Shown: one piece after another, positions 48,042 through 56,627 of the stretch | Layout of the letters: every line of letters begins with the position of its first letter | How positions within the stretch are numbered: the first letter of the stretch is position 1 | From: Rhodococcus oxybenzonivorans | GTDB lineage: Bacteria > Actinomycetota > Actinomycetes > Mycobacteriales > Mycobacteriaceae | Length of the DNA: 64,000 bases | Assembly: GCF_003130705.1 (NCBI RefSeq) | Contig: NZ_CP021354.1 | Span: 1 to 64,000, forward strand | Direction: 5' to 3' | Program-made: the position numbers and the translations under genes | The notes under the pieces: model-generated | What the model was told of the DNA's origin: nothing | What the model saw: the letters and a program-made list of their open reading frames with translations, nothing else | Databases searched by the model: none

Positions 48042-51000
48042 GTTCGGTGAAATATTAGGTTCCGATCGACGTTGACCGCAATCTCATAATATCCCGGCTT
48101 GCCGTTGAGAAAGCCGTCCGCGCGGTACAGCAATGATCCATCGCGCTGGACGGTCGGCTCATGTCTCAGAATTTGATCGTCGAATGAGTAAGGGAAATTG
48201 TGACCCGTGGGATCTTCTAGGCCACGCTCACGAATCCTCGGGTGGTAGTCGTAGCCATGGTCGAAAGCCCTGTCGCTTCCTTCTTCACACGCCGTCGGCA
48301 CCAGGCCGAGTGGGTCGGTCCATCCGGTGGGGTTGTGGGGATAGGTGTTCGGGTTGGGTGAGGGTGCGAGTCCGAGTGGGTCCTGGGTGAGGTATCGGGC
48401 GGTGGCGGGGTTGTAGTAACGATGCAGGTTGTAGTGGAGTCCGGTTTCCGGGTCGTGGTACTGGCCGGGGAAGCGGAGGGGTGTGTCAGCGGCGCCGTGC
48501 CAGGTGGTGTTGCCCCACAGGTTGGTGGTGGCGTCGGCGACGCGGTCGGCGTTGTGGGGGTCGACGAGTTCGACCGGCGTTCCGACGAGGTCGGTGATGA
48601 TTGCGTAGAACTCGTTGTCGACAGCCCGCTGATCCGAAAGCCGGTCGGTGTCCACGGTTCGGGTGACGGCCTGGGTGAGTGGTGTGTAGCTGCCGTGCTG
48701 GTAGTTCCATCGGGTGGTGGTGCCGCCGGAGTGCTGCTCGAGCAGGTGCGTGCCGTCCCACGTGTATCGGGTGAGGTCAGCGACGGTGCCGTCGCTGTCG
48801 AGTCGTTGTTTGGTGGTGCGTCGGCTGAGGGCGTCGTAGGTGTACTGCCAGTGCTGACCGTCGGGGGTGGTGACGTCGGTGAGCTGATCGAACGCGTTGT
48901 AGCGGTAGTGCCACACGTCCGGTGCACGTGAGAGACGGGTGGTGGTCTTCCGGATCAGGCGTCCCACGGCGTCGTAGTGAAATCGGGTGCGGCCGTCGCG
49001 GACCAGCAGGTTGCCGAGATACTCGCGACGTTCCGAACCGGAATCTGTGATGTTGCCGAGCGGGTCGTAGCGATACTGCTCGGCTACATGACCGTCCTGC
49101 ACGACAGCGGTGATCCGGCCTGCCGGGTCGAGGTCGAAACCGCGGCGGACCACCCTGGACGCGTCCCGCTGGGTGGTGTGGTCGACGAGGTATCCGTCCG
49201 GCCGGTACGCGTAACTGTCCTGTCTCAGCGCCCGAGGCTCGAGGCCCGGTGCGAGACCCAGGTTCAGAGTGGATGCGGGATGGGCGATCACGTCCTGGTT
49301 GGCGAGCTGGCCGCGCGCGGTGTGGTTGCGACGCACTGCGAGTTCACCGACGCGCCAGTCGGTCAATCGGCCGATGGCGTCGTGACCGAATGTCAGGTGG
49401 TGACCGTCGGTGGTGAGTCCCAGGAGATGCCCGGTGGGATCCCACTGCCAACTAGTATCGCTTCCGCTGGGGCTGTGCCTCGTCGTGCGCCGACCGACCG
49501 CGTCGTATTCGAACCGCAAAGCCGGGTTGCCGTCGACCGTCTCACTGACCAACTCCCCGGTCGGGCTGTAGGTGAACTCGAGGGAATGGACCGCCTGGTC
49601 TCCTGTGCCGACGACGGCGGTGGTGACGCGTCCCGCTTGGTCGTGCTCGTAGTGGAGATGTTCGCCGGTGTCTGCGCGGACGTCGGTGACGTTGCCGAGG
49701 ATGTCGTACGTATGCCGGCGAGTGATCCCGGTGGCGGGGGTGACCGATGCGACGCGACCCGCCGCGTCGTACGTGTAACTAGTTGTGGCACCGATGAAAT
49801 CGGTTTCCTTGGCGAGCCGGCCGACCGCGTCGTACCGGTACGACCACGTGGCGCCGAGGGAATTGGTGACGGAGGTCAATCTCCGCTCGGTGTCCCAGCC
49901 GTACGTGGTGGTGGTGCCGTCGGGGTCGGTGCGGGCGGCGAGGAGGTCGAACGCGCCGTACTCGTAGATGGTGGTGGCGCCGACCGCGTCCGTGTGGACC
50001 AGGAGGTTGCCCTCCCCGTCGTACGCCCAGGTTTCGACCGCGCCGTCGGGGTGCGTGCGCTCGACGAGCTGACCGTCCGCCGACCATCGGTAGGTGGTGG
50101 TCATCCCAGTGGGATCGGTGACGGTGGTGGGTCGGCCGAACCCGTCCCGGGTGATGCGGGTGACCGCGCCGTTCGGGTCCGTGACCGCCTCGGGCAATCC
50201 GGCCTGGTCACAATCGACGAAGGTGCGACCCCCGGCCGCGTCGGTGATCGATGTGAGGCTTCCCGACCCGTCGTATTCATACCGGGTGCGTGCACCGGCC
50301 GCATCGACGACGGTGACGAGGTTTCCCTGCTCATCCCATTCCTGCCGCGACATCGTGCCGTCGGCATGGTGGATCGTCACCGGTTGGCGGGGGCCCGCGT
50401 AGTCGATGGCGATGACGTTGCCGTCGGGTCGGGTGATTCGGGCAACGTCTCCGTCGGCGGTGTAGAGGTAGCTGGTCGTCGCACCGTCGGGGCCGACTAC
50501 CCGCAGAGGTTCGCGACGGGCGTTGTAGTCGGTGTGGGTGCGTGAACCGGCGGCGTCGACGAGGTCTCGCAGCCGGAGGTCGGAGTCGAAGCCGTGGATT
50601 GTGGTCGCACCGGTGGAGTCGGTGAGGACGGTGACCGAGCCGGGGGAGTCCGGGTTGGTGCGGTAGTCGAATGTGGAGTCGAGGACGCCGGCCGTGCCCT
50701 TCTGCTGGACGACGCGACCCGCCTCGTCGTAGGTGTTCACCATGCGGTTGCCGTTGCCGTCGGTCCACGACAGCATGCGACCTTCCGCGTCGTAGCGGTA
50801 ACGGGTCGATCCGCCTCCGGGTTTGACCACCGCTGTCAAACGCCCTGCGGTGTACTCGAAGTCGCGCACCGGCGCCGCAGTGTCTCCGTCAACGACGGAC
50901 AACCCCACGATCCGGCCGAACCGGGTGTTGATGAAAACCCGGTAGCCACCCGAGTGCGACACCTCGACAGGAGCACCGGAAGCGTCGTGGCGGAAGAGGA

Positions 51001-52840
51001 TGCGATTGCGGTGGCGGTCGGTGATTGCACTGATCGCGAGGTTGCCCAGCGCGGAGTCGAGACCGTCCAGTTCCGGTTTGGGTGCGAAATGCCAGGTGAG
51101 TCCCCGGTCGGGATCGTGCACTCGGTAGGCGCCGGTGTCGGTGCGGGACAGTGTCCATCGCTGGCCCGACTCCGGCATCACAGGAGTCCCCACCTCGGGA
51201 TGCGGGTACGTGAGCATCACACCGTCTTCGGCGAGCAGCGTGACCCCGGCTTCTTCGACCACCACACGCATGTCCACAGTGGAGGACCAGCCCGGGCCGA
51301 ACCATCGTCCGAACCGATATCCGGAGCGATGTCGACGGCCGATTACAAGCGGCAACACACCGGGAAGTGTCAAATCGACCTCGGGGAGCAGGAACTCACC
51401 CGTTGCGATGTCTACCGGGTCTCGGTCTTCACACGTGTTCTCGGTGGTGCGGTCGGAGTCGGTGCCGGCCTCCCGCGCTGCCTCGTTCGCACCGGCATCG
51501 GCGTCCGCATGCTCGGCAGGGCCGGGACTGGGCTCGGGCGATGCCGGGTCGGTCCGCGGTGGAGTGTGCTCGACGGGCGCCGGTTCGGTGCTCGTCGGAT
51601 TCGTACCCGCGTGCTGAGCCGGCGAGTCGGCGTGCGGGGTGTCGGGCGTCGGATTGTGGCTGACATCCGCGACGTCGTCGAGTAGCCGGGCGCCGCTGCC
51701 GAAGTCGCCGGCTTCGTCGACGAGACGCACTGCCGTGCGAGCGCCTGCGACGCCGGCACCCGCACCGCCGGTCGCGGCGGTCAGGAGGGCGTCGCCGGTG
51801 AGGCTTCCGGCGAACTCGAAGGGGTTCTTTCTGATGTCGCTGACCACGCCGGACACCATCGCGCCGGGGTCGGCCGCCGCGACGACGAGTCCGGTGGCGA
51901 GGTTGGACATGCTCGCTCGGTACTCGGCCGGGTGAGTCGTGTTGTAAGTCTCGTATGGGTTGACCTGCCGAACGAACTGGACGATCCCGGTGAGACCGGT
52001 TCCTAGTCCGGAGTAGAAGTTCGCGATGGCGAGATGCGTACCGTCCATCGCGTCGGTGGCGTTGTTCATCCACCGTTGCGTGAAGGGCGGTTCGGCGGGC
52101 GCGGACGCGGTTGCCGCGTCGAGCGCACCGGAGACTTGTCCGGCGACTCCGTCGCGTTCGGCTCGCGCGCCTCGGAGGATGTCGCGGGCTTCTTCGCGCA
52201 ACGCGGTCCACGTGTCGACCAGCGGGCTCGCGTCCTGTTCGGCTCCGCTGAGTGCGTTGAACGCAGTCTTCTTCGTCCGTTCCTCGGCCTCGGCTTGCTT
52301 CCACTTCGCCACTGCGTCGGCTGCCCTGGCCTGGGCCGCCTCGACGGTGTGACTCCACGTCGTCAGCGTCTGCGCGGCCGTGGTCATCGCATCGGCGGCG
52401 TCGTGCCACAGCCCCGGTTGCTTGTCGAAGACTTCGTTGAATCTGTCTGCTGCACTGCCCGTCCAGTCGGCTGCATCGACGGTACGGAGGGCGGCACCGG
52501 TGGATCCGATGCCGGTAGCTAAATCGGTGAGCCTGTTTGTGGCCTCGGTGATGGCTGACGGTTCGCCGCGGATCAGTTCCTTCGGCTCTTCCGTCTGCCC
52601 CAGGTCCAGTTCGTCGACAGGCCCACCGGTCGCGCTGGCGATCTCGTCACCGAGATCGGTGAGAGCATCGGACAAGCCGTCGGCGCCTACCCTGTCTGCA
52701 AGCCCGGCTGCGGCGTCGAATCCCGAGTCCAGTGTCTGCCCGGCATTCTCCACGGTGCTTTCGATGGCGTCCTCGGCCGCGTCCCCGACGTCGTCGACCA
52801 CACCCTTCGCGTCTTCCCAGGTGTCGCTGAGCCAGCTCAC
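48023..52840 (-). CDS. RHS/YD-repeat polymorphic toxin with type VII secretion-like N-terminus
   Basis: The 1605-residue protein has four parts. The N-terminal 300 residues are helical with a WXG motif (W126-T-G128 in ADWTGSAADRF), resembling T7SS-secreted toxin leaders; then come a hydrophobic segment (about 345-375) and a Pro-rich linker (about 395-465). From about 471 a DUF6531 domain (DPVDIATGEFLLPEVDL) leads into many YD repeats and the RHS core end (YNPATARYLTQDPLGL, NPTGWTDPLGL). The last 92 residues are a separate module I cannot assign, with conserved-looking H, R, D and Y residues. GTG 52840 overlaps the ESX-like gene stop (GTGA); the frame open to 52897 is a shadow. It probably kills competitors. 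Confidence 0.87.
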   Translation of the reverse strand: MSWLSDTWEDAKGVVDDVGDAAEDAIESTVENAGQTLDSGFDAAAGLADRVGADGLSDALTDLGDEIASATGGPVDELDLGQTEEPKELIRGEPSAITEATNRLTDLATGIGSTGAALRTVDAADWTGSAADRFNEVFDKQPGLWHDAADAMTTAAQTLTTWSHTVEAAQARAADAVAKWKQAEAEERTKKTAFNALSGAEQDASPLVDTWTALREEARDILRGARAERDGVAGQVSGALDAATASAPAEPPFTQRWMNNATDAMDGTHLAIANFYSGLGTGLTGIVQFVRQVNPYETYNTTHPAEYRASMSNLATGLVVAAADPGAMVSGVVSDIRKNPFEFAGSLTGDALLTAATGGAGAGVAGARTAVRLVDEAGDFGSGARLLDDVADVSHNPTPDTPHADSPAQHAGTNPTSTEPAPVEHTPPRTDPASPEPSPGPAEHADADAGANEAAREAGTDSDRTTENTCEDRDPVDIATGEFLLPEVDLTLPGVLPLVIGRRHRSGYRFGRWFGPGWSSTVDMRVVVEEAGVTLLAEDGVMLTYPHPEVGTPVMPESGQRWTLSRTDTGAYRVHDPDRGLTWHFAPKPELDGLDSALGNLAISAITDRHRNRILFRHDASGAPVEVSHSGGYRVFINTRFGRIVGLSVVDGDTAAPVRDFEYTAGRLTAVVKPGGGSTRYRYDAEGRMLSWTDGNGNRMVNTYDEAGRVVQQKGTAGVLDSTFDYRTNPDSPGSVTVLTDSTGATTIHGFDSDLRLRDLVDAAGSRTHTDYNARREPLRVVGPDGATTSYLYTADGDVARITRPDGNVIAIDYAGPRQPVTIHHADGTMSRQEWDEQGNLVTVVDAAGARTRYEYDGSGSLTSITDAAGGRTFVDCDQAGLPEAVTDPNGAVTRITRDGFGRPTTVTDPTGMTTTYRWSADGQLVERTHPDGAVETWAYDGEGNLLVHTDAVGATTIYEYGAFDLLAARTDPDGTTTTYGWDTERRLTSVTNSLGATWSYRYDAVGRLAKETDFIGATTSYTYDAAGRVASVTPATGITRRHTYDILGNVTDVRADTGEHLHYEHDQAGRVTTAVVGTGDQAVHSLEFTYSPTGELVSETVDGNPALRFEYDAVGRRTTRHSPSGSDTSWQWDPTGHLLGLTTDGHHLTFGHDAIGRLTDWRVGELAVRRNHTARGQLANQDVIAHPASTLNLGLAPGLEPRALRQDSYAYRPDGYLVDHTTQRDASRVVRRGFDLDPAGRITAVVQDGHVAEQYRYDPLGNITDSGSERREYLGNLLVRDGRTRFHYDAVGRLIRKTTTRLSRAPDVWHYRYNAFDQLTDVTTPDGQHWQYTYDALSRRTTKQRLDSDGTVADLTRYTWDGTHLLEQHSGGTTTRWNYQHGSYTPLTQAVTRTVDTDRLSDQRAVDNEFYAIITDLVGTPVELVDPHNADRVADATTNLWGNTTWHGAADTPLRFPGQYHDPETGLHYNLHRYYNPATARYLTQDPLGLAPSPNPNTYPHNPTGWTDPLGLVPTACEEGSDRAFDHGYDYHPRIRERGLEDPTGHNFPYSFDDQILRHEPTVQRDGSLLYRADGFLNGKPGYYEIAVNVDRNLIFHRTWRSGS

Positions 52841-53457
52841 GACGGTCCGCCTGCCGACATGATGGCCGCGGCCTCGTCGGCACCGTCCGTGTTCCATGCG
52901 GCGGTCGATTCGGAGTCCAGCATGTCCCCCAGCGGCGACACATTGGCGAGCGCCTGCGGGCCGACGGCGGAGATCACCTCATTGTTGGTGGCGATGGTCC
53001 GATCTGCCGCCGCGAACGACTCGAGACTGTAATCGGGGTTGAGGGTCTGGTTGACCGGGTTGTCGGCGAGCGTCTCGCCCCAAGTCCGTTCGCTGATCTC
53101 CTCACCACTGAGGTGGGGATTGCCGACGGTGTTGGTCCACATCGTTTTCAGCGCGTTCGAGTATGCCTGTTCGGTGGCGTGGTAGCGGCCTGCGGCCAGG
53201 TCGAGGTTTCGGGCGATGTCATTAGCCGCCTGAACGAGGTAGCGCACCCCCCACGACCACCGCTCCGCGAACTCTTCCAGGCTCGACTGCACTTCCTGCT
53301 TCCCGGCTTCCATGGGCGACAGTGCGAGGAGGGAGAACCCCCGCCCGACGGCTGCGGTCTCACCGATGCCCAGGCCCGCCAGGGATTCGGTAATCGCGTT
53401 GATTCCCTGCGCGGCCTGGACTAGCACCGCAGGGTCGACTTCGAGTTGTTCCCCCAT
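52837..53457 (-). CDS. ESX/WXG100-like secretion partner
   Basis: The 206-residue helical protein starts LEVDPAVLVQAAQGINAITESLAGLG like EspC/DUF2580 T7SS substrates. It contains a W-S-W-G turn (ERWSWGVRYLVQAANDIARNLDLAA) and YHATEQAY, a YxxxE element like the type VII secretion signal. Its stop overlaps the RHS toxin start by 4 bases, so it may be a dedicated carrier or chaperone for toxin export. The last 80 residues are not recognised. Confidence 0.72.
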   Translation of the reverse strand: MGEQLEVDPAVLVQAAQGINAITESLAGLGIGETAAVGRGFSLLALSPMEAGKQEVQSSLEEFAERWSWGVRYLVQAANDIARNLDLAAGRYHATEQAYSNALKTMWTNTVGNPHLSGEEISERTWGETLADNPVNQTLNPDYSLESFAAADRTIATNNEVISAVGPQALANVSPLGDMLDSESTAAWNTDGADEAAAIMSAGGPS

Positions 53458-53835
53458 TTACGCGGCCTCGTCGAGCGCGGGCGGAAAAGCGATCGGGTTG
53501 TCTCCGGCGACGTCGATCACCACTCCGGTCGGTCGGGTCAAGGCCGGGATGAGGACGTCCATCAGACGCCATCCGAAGATCGTGTGAAAACGACAGGCAC
53601 TCGGGTGCTGTTCGCGGGCGAGCGAGTACCGGGCATATTCCCGCTCACTGGTGAACGCGCAGATCCAGTGAAGCCCTCCGAACGGGCTGGTGAGCACCCG
53701 GTCGTCCTCGGTGATCGGTATGAGTAGTGTCGCCGAGCGAAGGGATTCGGACAACGCCGCCGGTTGCCCGAACCCTTGACGGAACGCATCCATCTCGGTG
53801 AGCAGCGCATTGCAGTTACCGACTGATCTACTCAT
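53458..53835 (-). CDS. SseB-like protein
   Basis: The 125-residue protein resembles the SseB N-terminal domain in ATLLIPITEDDRVLTSPFGGLHWICAFTSEREYARY and the closing PTGVVIDVAGDNPIAFPP. Such domains occur in actinobacterial T7SS-linked toxin loci. Its stop abuts the ATG of the ESX-like gene with no gap, so it is in the same operon as the toxin. The role is unknown; a chaperone or adaptor is possible. Confidence 0.68.
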   Translation of the reverse strand: MSRSVGNCNALLTEMDAFRQGFGQPAALSESLRSATLLIPITEDDRVLTSPFGGLHWICAFTSEREYARYSLAREQHPSACRFHTIFGWRLMDVLIPALTRPTGVVIDVAGDNPIAFPPALDEAA

Positions 53836-53883
53836 GAATCCCCCCGGATATCGAATTCCGCCCCGTGCGGGGACAGTACTGGA

Positions 53884-54678
53884 TTACTCCGACACCGGCG
53901 CGGGCACCGGTTCGCGGCGCCCGCCGGGGACCGCCGAGGCGATGGCGAGGAGCCGCTCGTATGCCGCGCGGGTGTCGGCGGCGAGGCGATCGTGGCTGAT
54001 GACGACCCCCATGCCGAGGTGCTCGTCGTACGGGATGGTCTCCACACCCCACACCTGCCCGCCGAGGTAGTCGCGCAGCAGATCGACGTCCACCTGCCAT
54101 CCGGTGTTGTCCTGATTCGACACGGTGACGACTGTCCGGGACAGACCGGGTTCACCGAGTGTGTCGCCGATCGACTGCAGTGCGGCGCGTAGTCGGTTGA
54201 ACGCGTCGGCACGGCAGGGCACGACGAGGATGATCGGGGTCGGTGCGGCCAGCAACGGTGACAGGTAGGAAGCGCGCAATCGGTGGCCCAGGTCGTACAC
54301 GGAGCTCGCCCCGCGCGCACGGAGAGCTTCTGCGAGCAAGGACATTTCGCTGTCGGTGGCCGTCTGAGTGCCGAGCCGATTCAGGATCCGGGCGTCCACC
54401 GTCGTGCGCGAGCAATACCCGTCGAAGACGTCGTCCGGGACGGCTCCGGACGCTGCCACTGTCACCACGTGTTCGAGCCCGCTCACGGAGAGCACGAGGT
54501 CGGCGCCGCGCTCGGCGATGTCACCACCAGCCGGAGTTGCGTCGACTGCGACCACTGCATTCCCGTGTACCGCCGCGGTGTTGGCGAGTCCGAGGGCCGT
54601 CGTTGTGGCGCCCGCGCCTCCGCACGCGCCCAGGACGAGCGTGGAAGATGTTGTGCTCCAGCCGGTTCGGTATGTCAT
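53884..54678 (-). CDS. MinD/ParA-like ATPase lacking the P-loop lysine
   Basis: The 264-residue protein has a deviant Walker-like loop GACGGAGATTTALG (residues 17-30), where the KGGxGKT lysine positions are absent (Ala24 replaces the second lysine). It has a switch region VAVDATPAGGD, and later ILVVPCRADAFNRLRAAL and VTVSNQDN in the places of the DxxP and NxxD motifs. It resembles Ssd/CpaE-like proteins in T7SS and pilus loci, many of which also lack the lysine. It overlaps the membrane-protein gene by 4 bases and lies 48 bases before the SseB-like gene. Confidence 0.72.
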   Translation of the reverse strand: MTYRTGWSTTSSTLVLGACGGAGATTTALGLANTAAVHGNAVVAVDATPAGGDIAERGADLVLSVSGLEHVVTVAASGAVPDDVFDGYCSRTTVDARILNRLGTQTATDSEMSLLAEALRARGASSVYDLGHRLRASYLSPLLAAPTPIILVVPCRADAFNRLRAALQSIGDTLGEPGLSRTVVTVSNQDNTGWQVDVDLLRDYLGGQVWGVETIPYDEHLGMGVVISHDRLAADTRAAYERLLAIASAVPGGRREPVPAPVSE

Positions 54679-55397
54679 TGAGCGTCTCCAATGGATGTGA
54701 TGTAGGTGCGGCCGTCGCGGTCGGTGGTGGTCACGACCTGCCGATACTGATGGGTCGACCCGTCCGGTCGCTGCTCCGTGAGTGTGACGGCATAGCGGCC
54801 GGATTCGGTGGGGCTGATCGTGAGGCAATGTTCGGTGCCCTCCGGCAACGAGTCGATACCCCGCTGAATCGTCTCGGCCGACCCCATCGGCGCATCGGCG
54901 GTGACCACGTCGCGGGCCTTCGCTCCGCTCCGCTCCACGTAGTAGGCGTGGTCGAAAGCCAGAATCACCTCGGTACCGTCCGCCGTACCGCCGGGACCGT
55001 TGCCGGTGACCGCGCCGTCGTTCCGGGATTCGACGCACCAGTCCGGATCCACGGCCGCGACGGGACTCCCGTCCTCGTTCGAGGACCCGAAACTCGAAAC
55101 GACGACGACACCGACGACTACTGCTCCGAGGGCCGCAGCGGCGCCGGCGAGAGCGAGCCTCGGTTTTCCGCGCCTGCCGCGGACGACGGGCGTGGTGTCA
55201 TGGTGGTCGCTCGGCGCCAGCCAGGTGGGGACAGGCGGCGGTAGCTCGAGCTGTGAATCCCGAACTTCCTCGGTCGATTCCGCAACACGTGTAGACGCGG
55301 GGGTAGGTGTGAAGGGCGGGAACCAATGTGCGAAGCGATCGCGGGTAGCGCTGTCGTCGTTCCTGGGGGGCGGTTCTGTCACAGGTGAATCCTCCAC
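54675..55397 (-). CDS. Single-pass membrane protein with external domain
   Basis: The 240-residue protein has a Pro-rich cytoplasmic N-terminus (about 1-78), one membrane helix (LALAGAAAALGAVVVGVVVVS, about 81-101), and an external domain with two cysteines (DWCVES, EHCLTI) that could pair. The segments DGTEVILAFDHAYYVERSGAKA and THQYRQVVTTTDRDGRTYI resemble the DUF8176-type extracytoplasmic domains found with T7SS genes in Rhodococcus and Nocardia. It is first in the run of overlapping genes that leads to the toxin. Confidence 0.7.
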   Translation of the reverse strand: MEDSPVTEPPPRNDDSATRDRFAHWFPPFTPTPASTRVAESTEEVRDSQLELPPPVPTWLAPSDHHDTTPVVRGRRGKPRLALAGAAAALGAVVVGVVVVSSFGSSNEDGSPVAAVDPDWCVESRNDGAVTGNGPGGTADGTEVILAFDHAYYVERSGAKARDVVTADAPMGSAETIQRGIDSLPEGTEHCLTISPTESGRYAVTLTEQRPDGSTHQYRQVVTTTDRDGRTYITSIGDAQ

Positions 55398-55455
55398 ACC
55401 TCATTCCGCCGGGCGGAGCCGGCCCTGTAGCCGGCGCCGCCCGGACGATCACCGA

Positions 55456-56313
55456 TCAAACGTGGAGCGTTGCCTGGCTGCGCACGTTGACGCCACCGAT
55501 CGTGACGGCACTCGGCCCGCTGTCCGTCGACTGCAGCTGCGGTAGCTGCGGTGCCGGCAGGGCGGCGACCGCGTCGACGAGCGAGCCGAAGGCCGGGTAC
55601 CGGTCTGCTGCATCCGAGATGGCGGCAGCACTAGGTGTGACGTCGACCGGCGCAGACCAGTTGATCGGATGCTCGGCCTGGGAATCCGCGACGAACGCCG
55701 ACACGGCGGCGGCGGTGGGGGAGGAGGGGTCGATCGCGATGCCCGCGGTGCCGGTGGCGTCACCGATGCGCCAGCCGACGGTGCCGGCGTATCCCTCGGG
55801 ATTGCCGTACTGGCGACCGTTGACAGCAACCGGAAGGGCACCGATCAGGGTGTCGGCGGCGGCGTTCACCTCGACCACCGGCTTGGGCACGGGCAGCGTC
55901 GGGGCGACGGGTGCCTGATCGGTTCTCGGCATGTCGTCCGGATCGATCCACACCGCAGCGGGCTGGGCAGGGGCCGCCTCGACGGCATCCGGGGCGGCGG
56001 GCGGCGGGGTGTCACCGCTCGCTGCCGGGCCGGGGGTGGCCGCGTCGCCTCCGGGTACGGCGAGAGGCGCCTGCGGGGGCGCGGGTGTCGTGGGGGCTGC
56101 GGGGCCCGTGACGCCGGGCTGTGACGTCGTGGGCGGCGCGGCCGGATTCGTCACTCCCGGCTGGGACGTGGTGGGTGGCGTCGACCGGTCGGTGACGCCG
56201 GGCTGCGACGTCGACGGGGCGGTGCTCGGAGCGGCGTGTGCGGTCGCGGCGCCGAGCACTGCTGCAGCGGATACCGATAGTGCGGCTGCCACTGCGTGCA
56301 TGCGGATCTTCAC
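55456..56313 (-). CDS. Secreted protein with tandem 14-residue repeats
   Basis: The 285-residue exported protein begins with a signal peptide (MKIRMHAVAAALSVSAA ... ATAHA). Three 14-residue repeats then follow (TSQPGVT plus DRSTPPT, NPAAPPT or GPAAPTT), then a Pro/Ala-rich linker. A C-terminal domain of about 145 residues starts KPVVEVNAAADTLIGALPV and includes GNPEGYAGTVGWRIGDATGTAGIAID. I do not recognise the domain; the architecture fits a cell-wall-exposed protein. It lies 58 bases upstream of the membrane-protein gene and could be in the same operon. Confidence 0.7.
   Translation of the reverse strand: MKIRMHAVAAALSVSAAAVLGAATAHAAPSTAPSTSQPGVTDRSTPPTTSQPGVTNPAAPPTTSQPGVTGPAAPTTPAPPQAPLAVPGGDAATPGPAASGDTPPPAAPDAVEAAPAQPAAVWIDPDDMPRTDQAPVAPTLPVPKPVVEVNAAADTLIGALPVAVNGRQYGNPEGYAGTVGWRIGDATGTAGIAIDPSSPTAAAVSAFVADSQAEHPINWSAPVDVTPSAAAISDAADRYPAFGSLVDAVAALPAPQLPQLQSTDSGPSAVTIGGVNVRSQATLHV
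56070..56225. repeat. 42-bp tandem repeat coding TSQPGVT units
   Basis: Three imperfect 42-base units encode the 14-residue repeats of the secreted protein. Third-position differences between units show that they are not newly copied. Confidence 0.8.
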
Positions 56314-56627
56314 GTGGATACTCCTGATGTCGAGTGAAAGTGGATGCAGGCAGGTGCCGCATCCGAAGAGCAGAGATCGATGCAGATCAGGGGTACCGCG
56401 AATGGAAAAGGTGCACGCCGGCGGCAGGACAGTACGCCTCCGCTGCAGAGAAAGGTTTCACCACCGACGAGGTGGATCTGGTATTCCCCCGATGAAGATT
56501 TTCGGTTCTGCCGACCGCATTACTGCAGCCGTCGTCCACCGCCCCCATGACCGCCCCCGGTTCGTCTCGTCCCCCTATTGCGGGAAAGTACCAGATGGGC
56601 AGGCATTGCTGCGCACCCGGATTCTCG
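56314..56627. other. Intergenic region upstream of the secreted protein
   Basis: These 314 bases hold the 5' region of the leftward secreted-protein gene and the 3' flank of the leftward monooxygenase. I see no RNA gene, repeat or convincing ORF. Confidence 0.5.

Noticed and set aside
48977..50545. A 522-codon plus-strand frame inside the RHS gene
   Set aside because: Antisense to the YD repeats, whose periodic codons keep several frames open.
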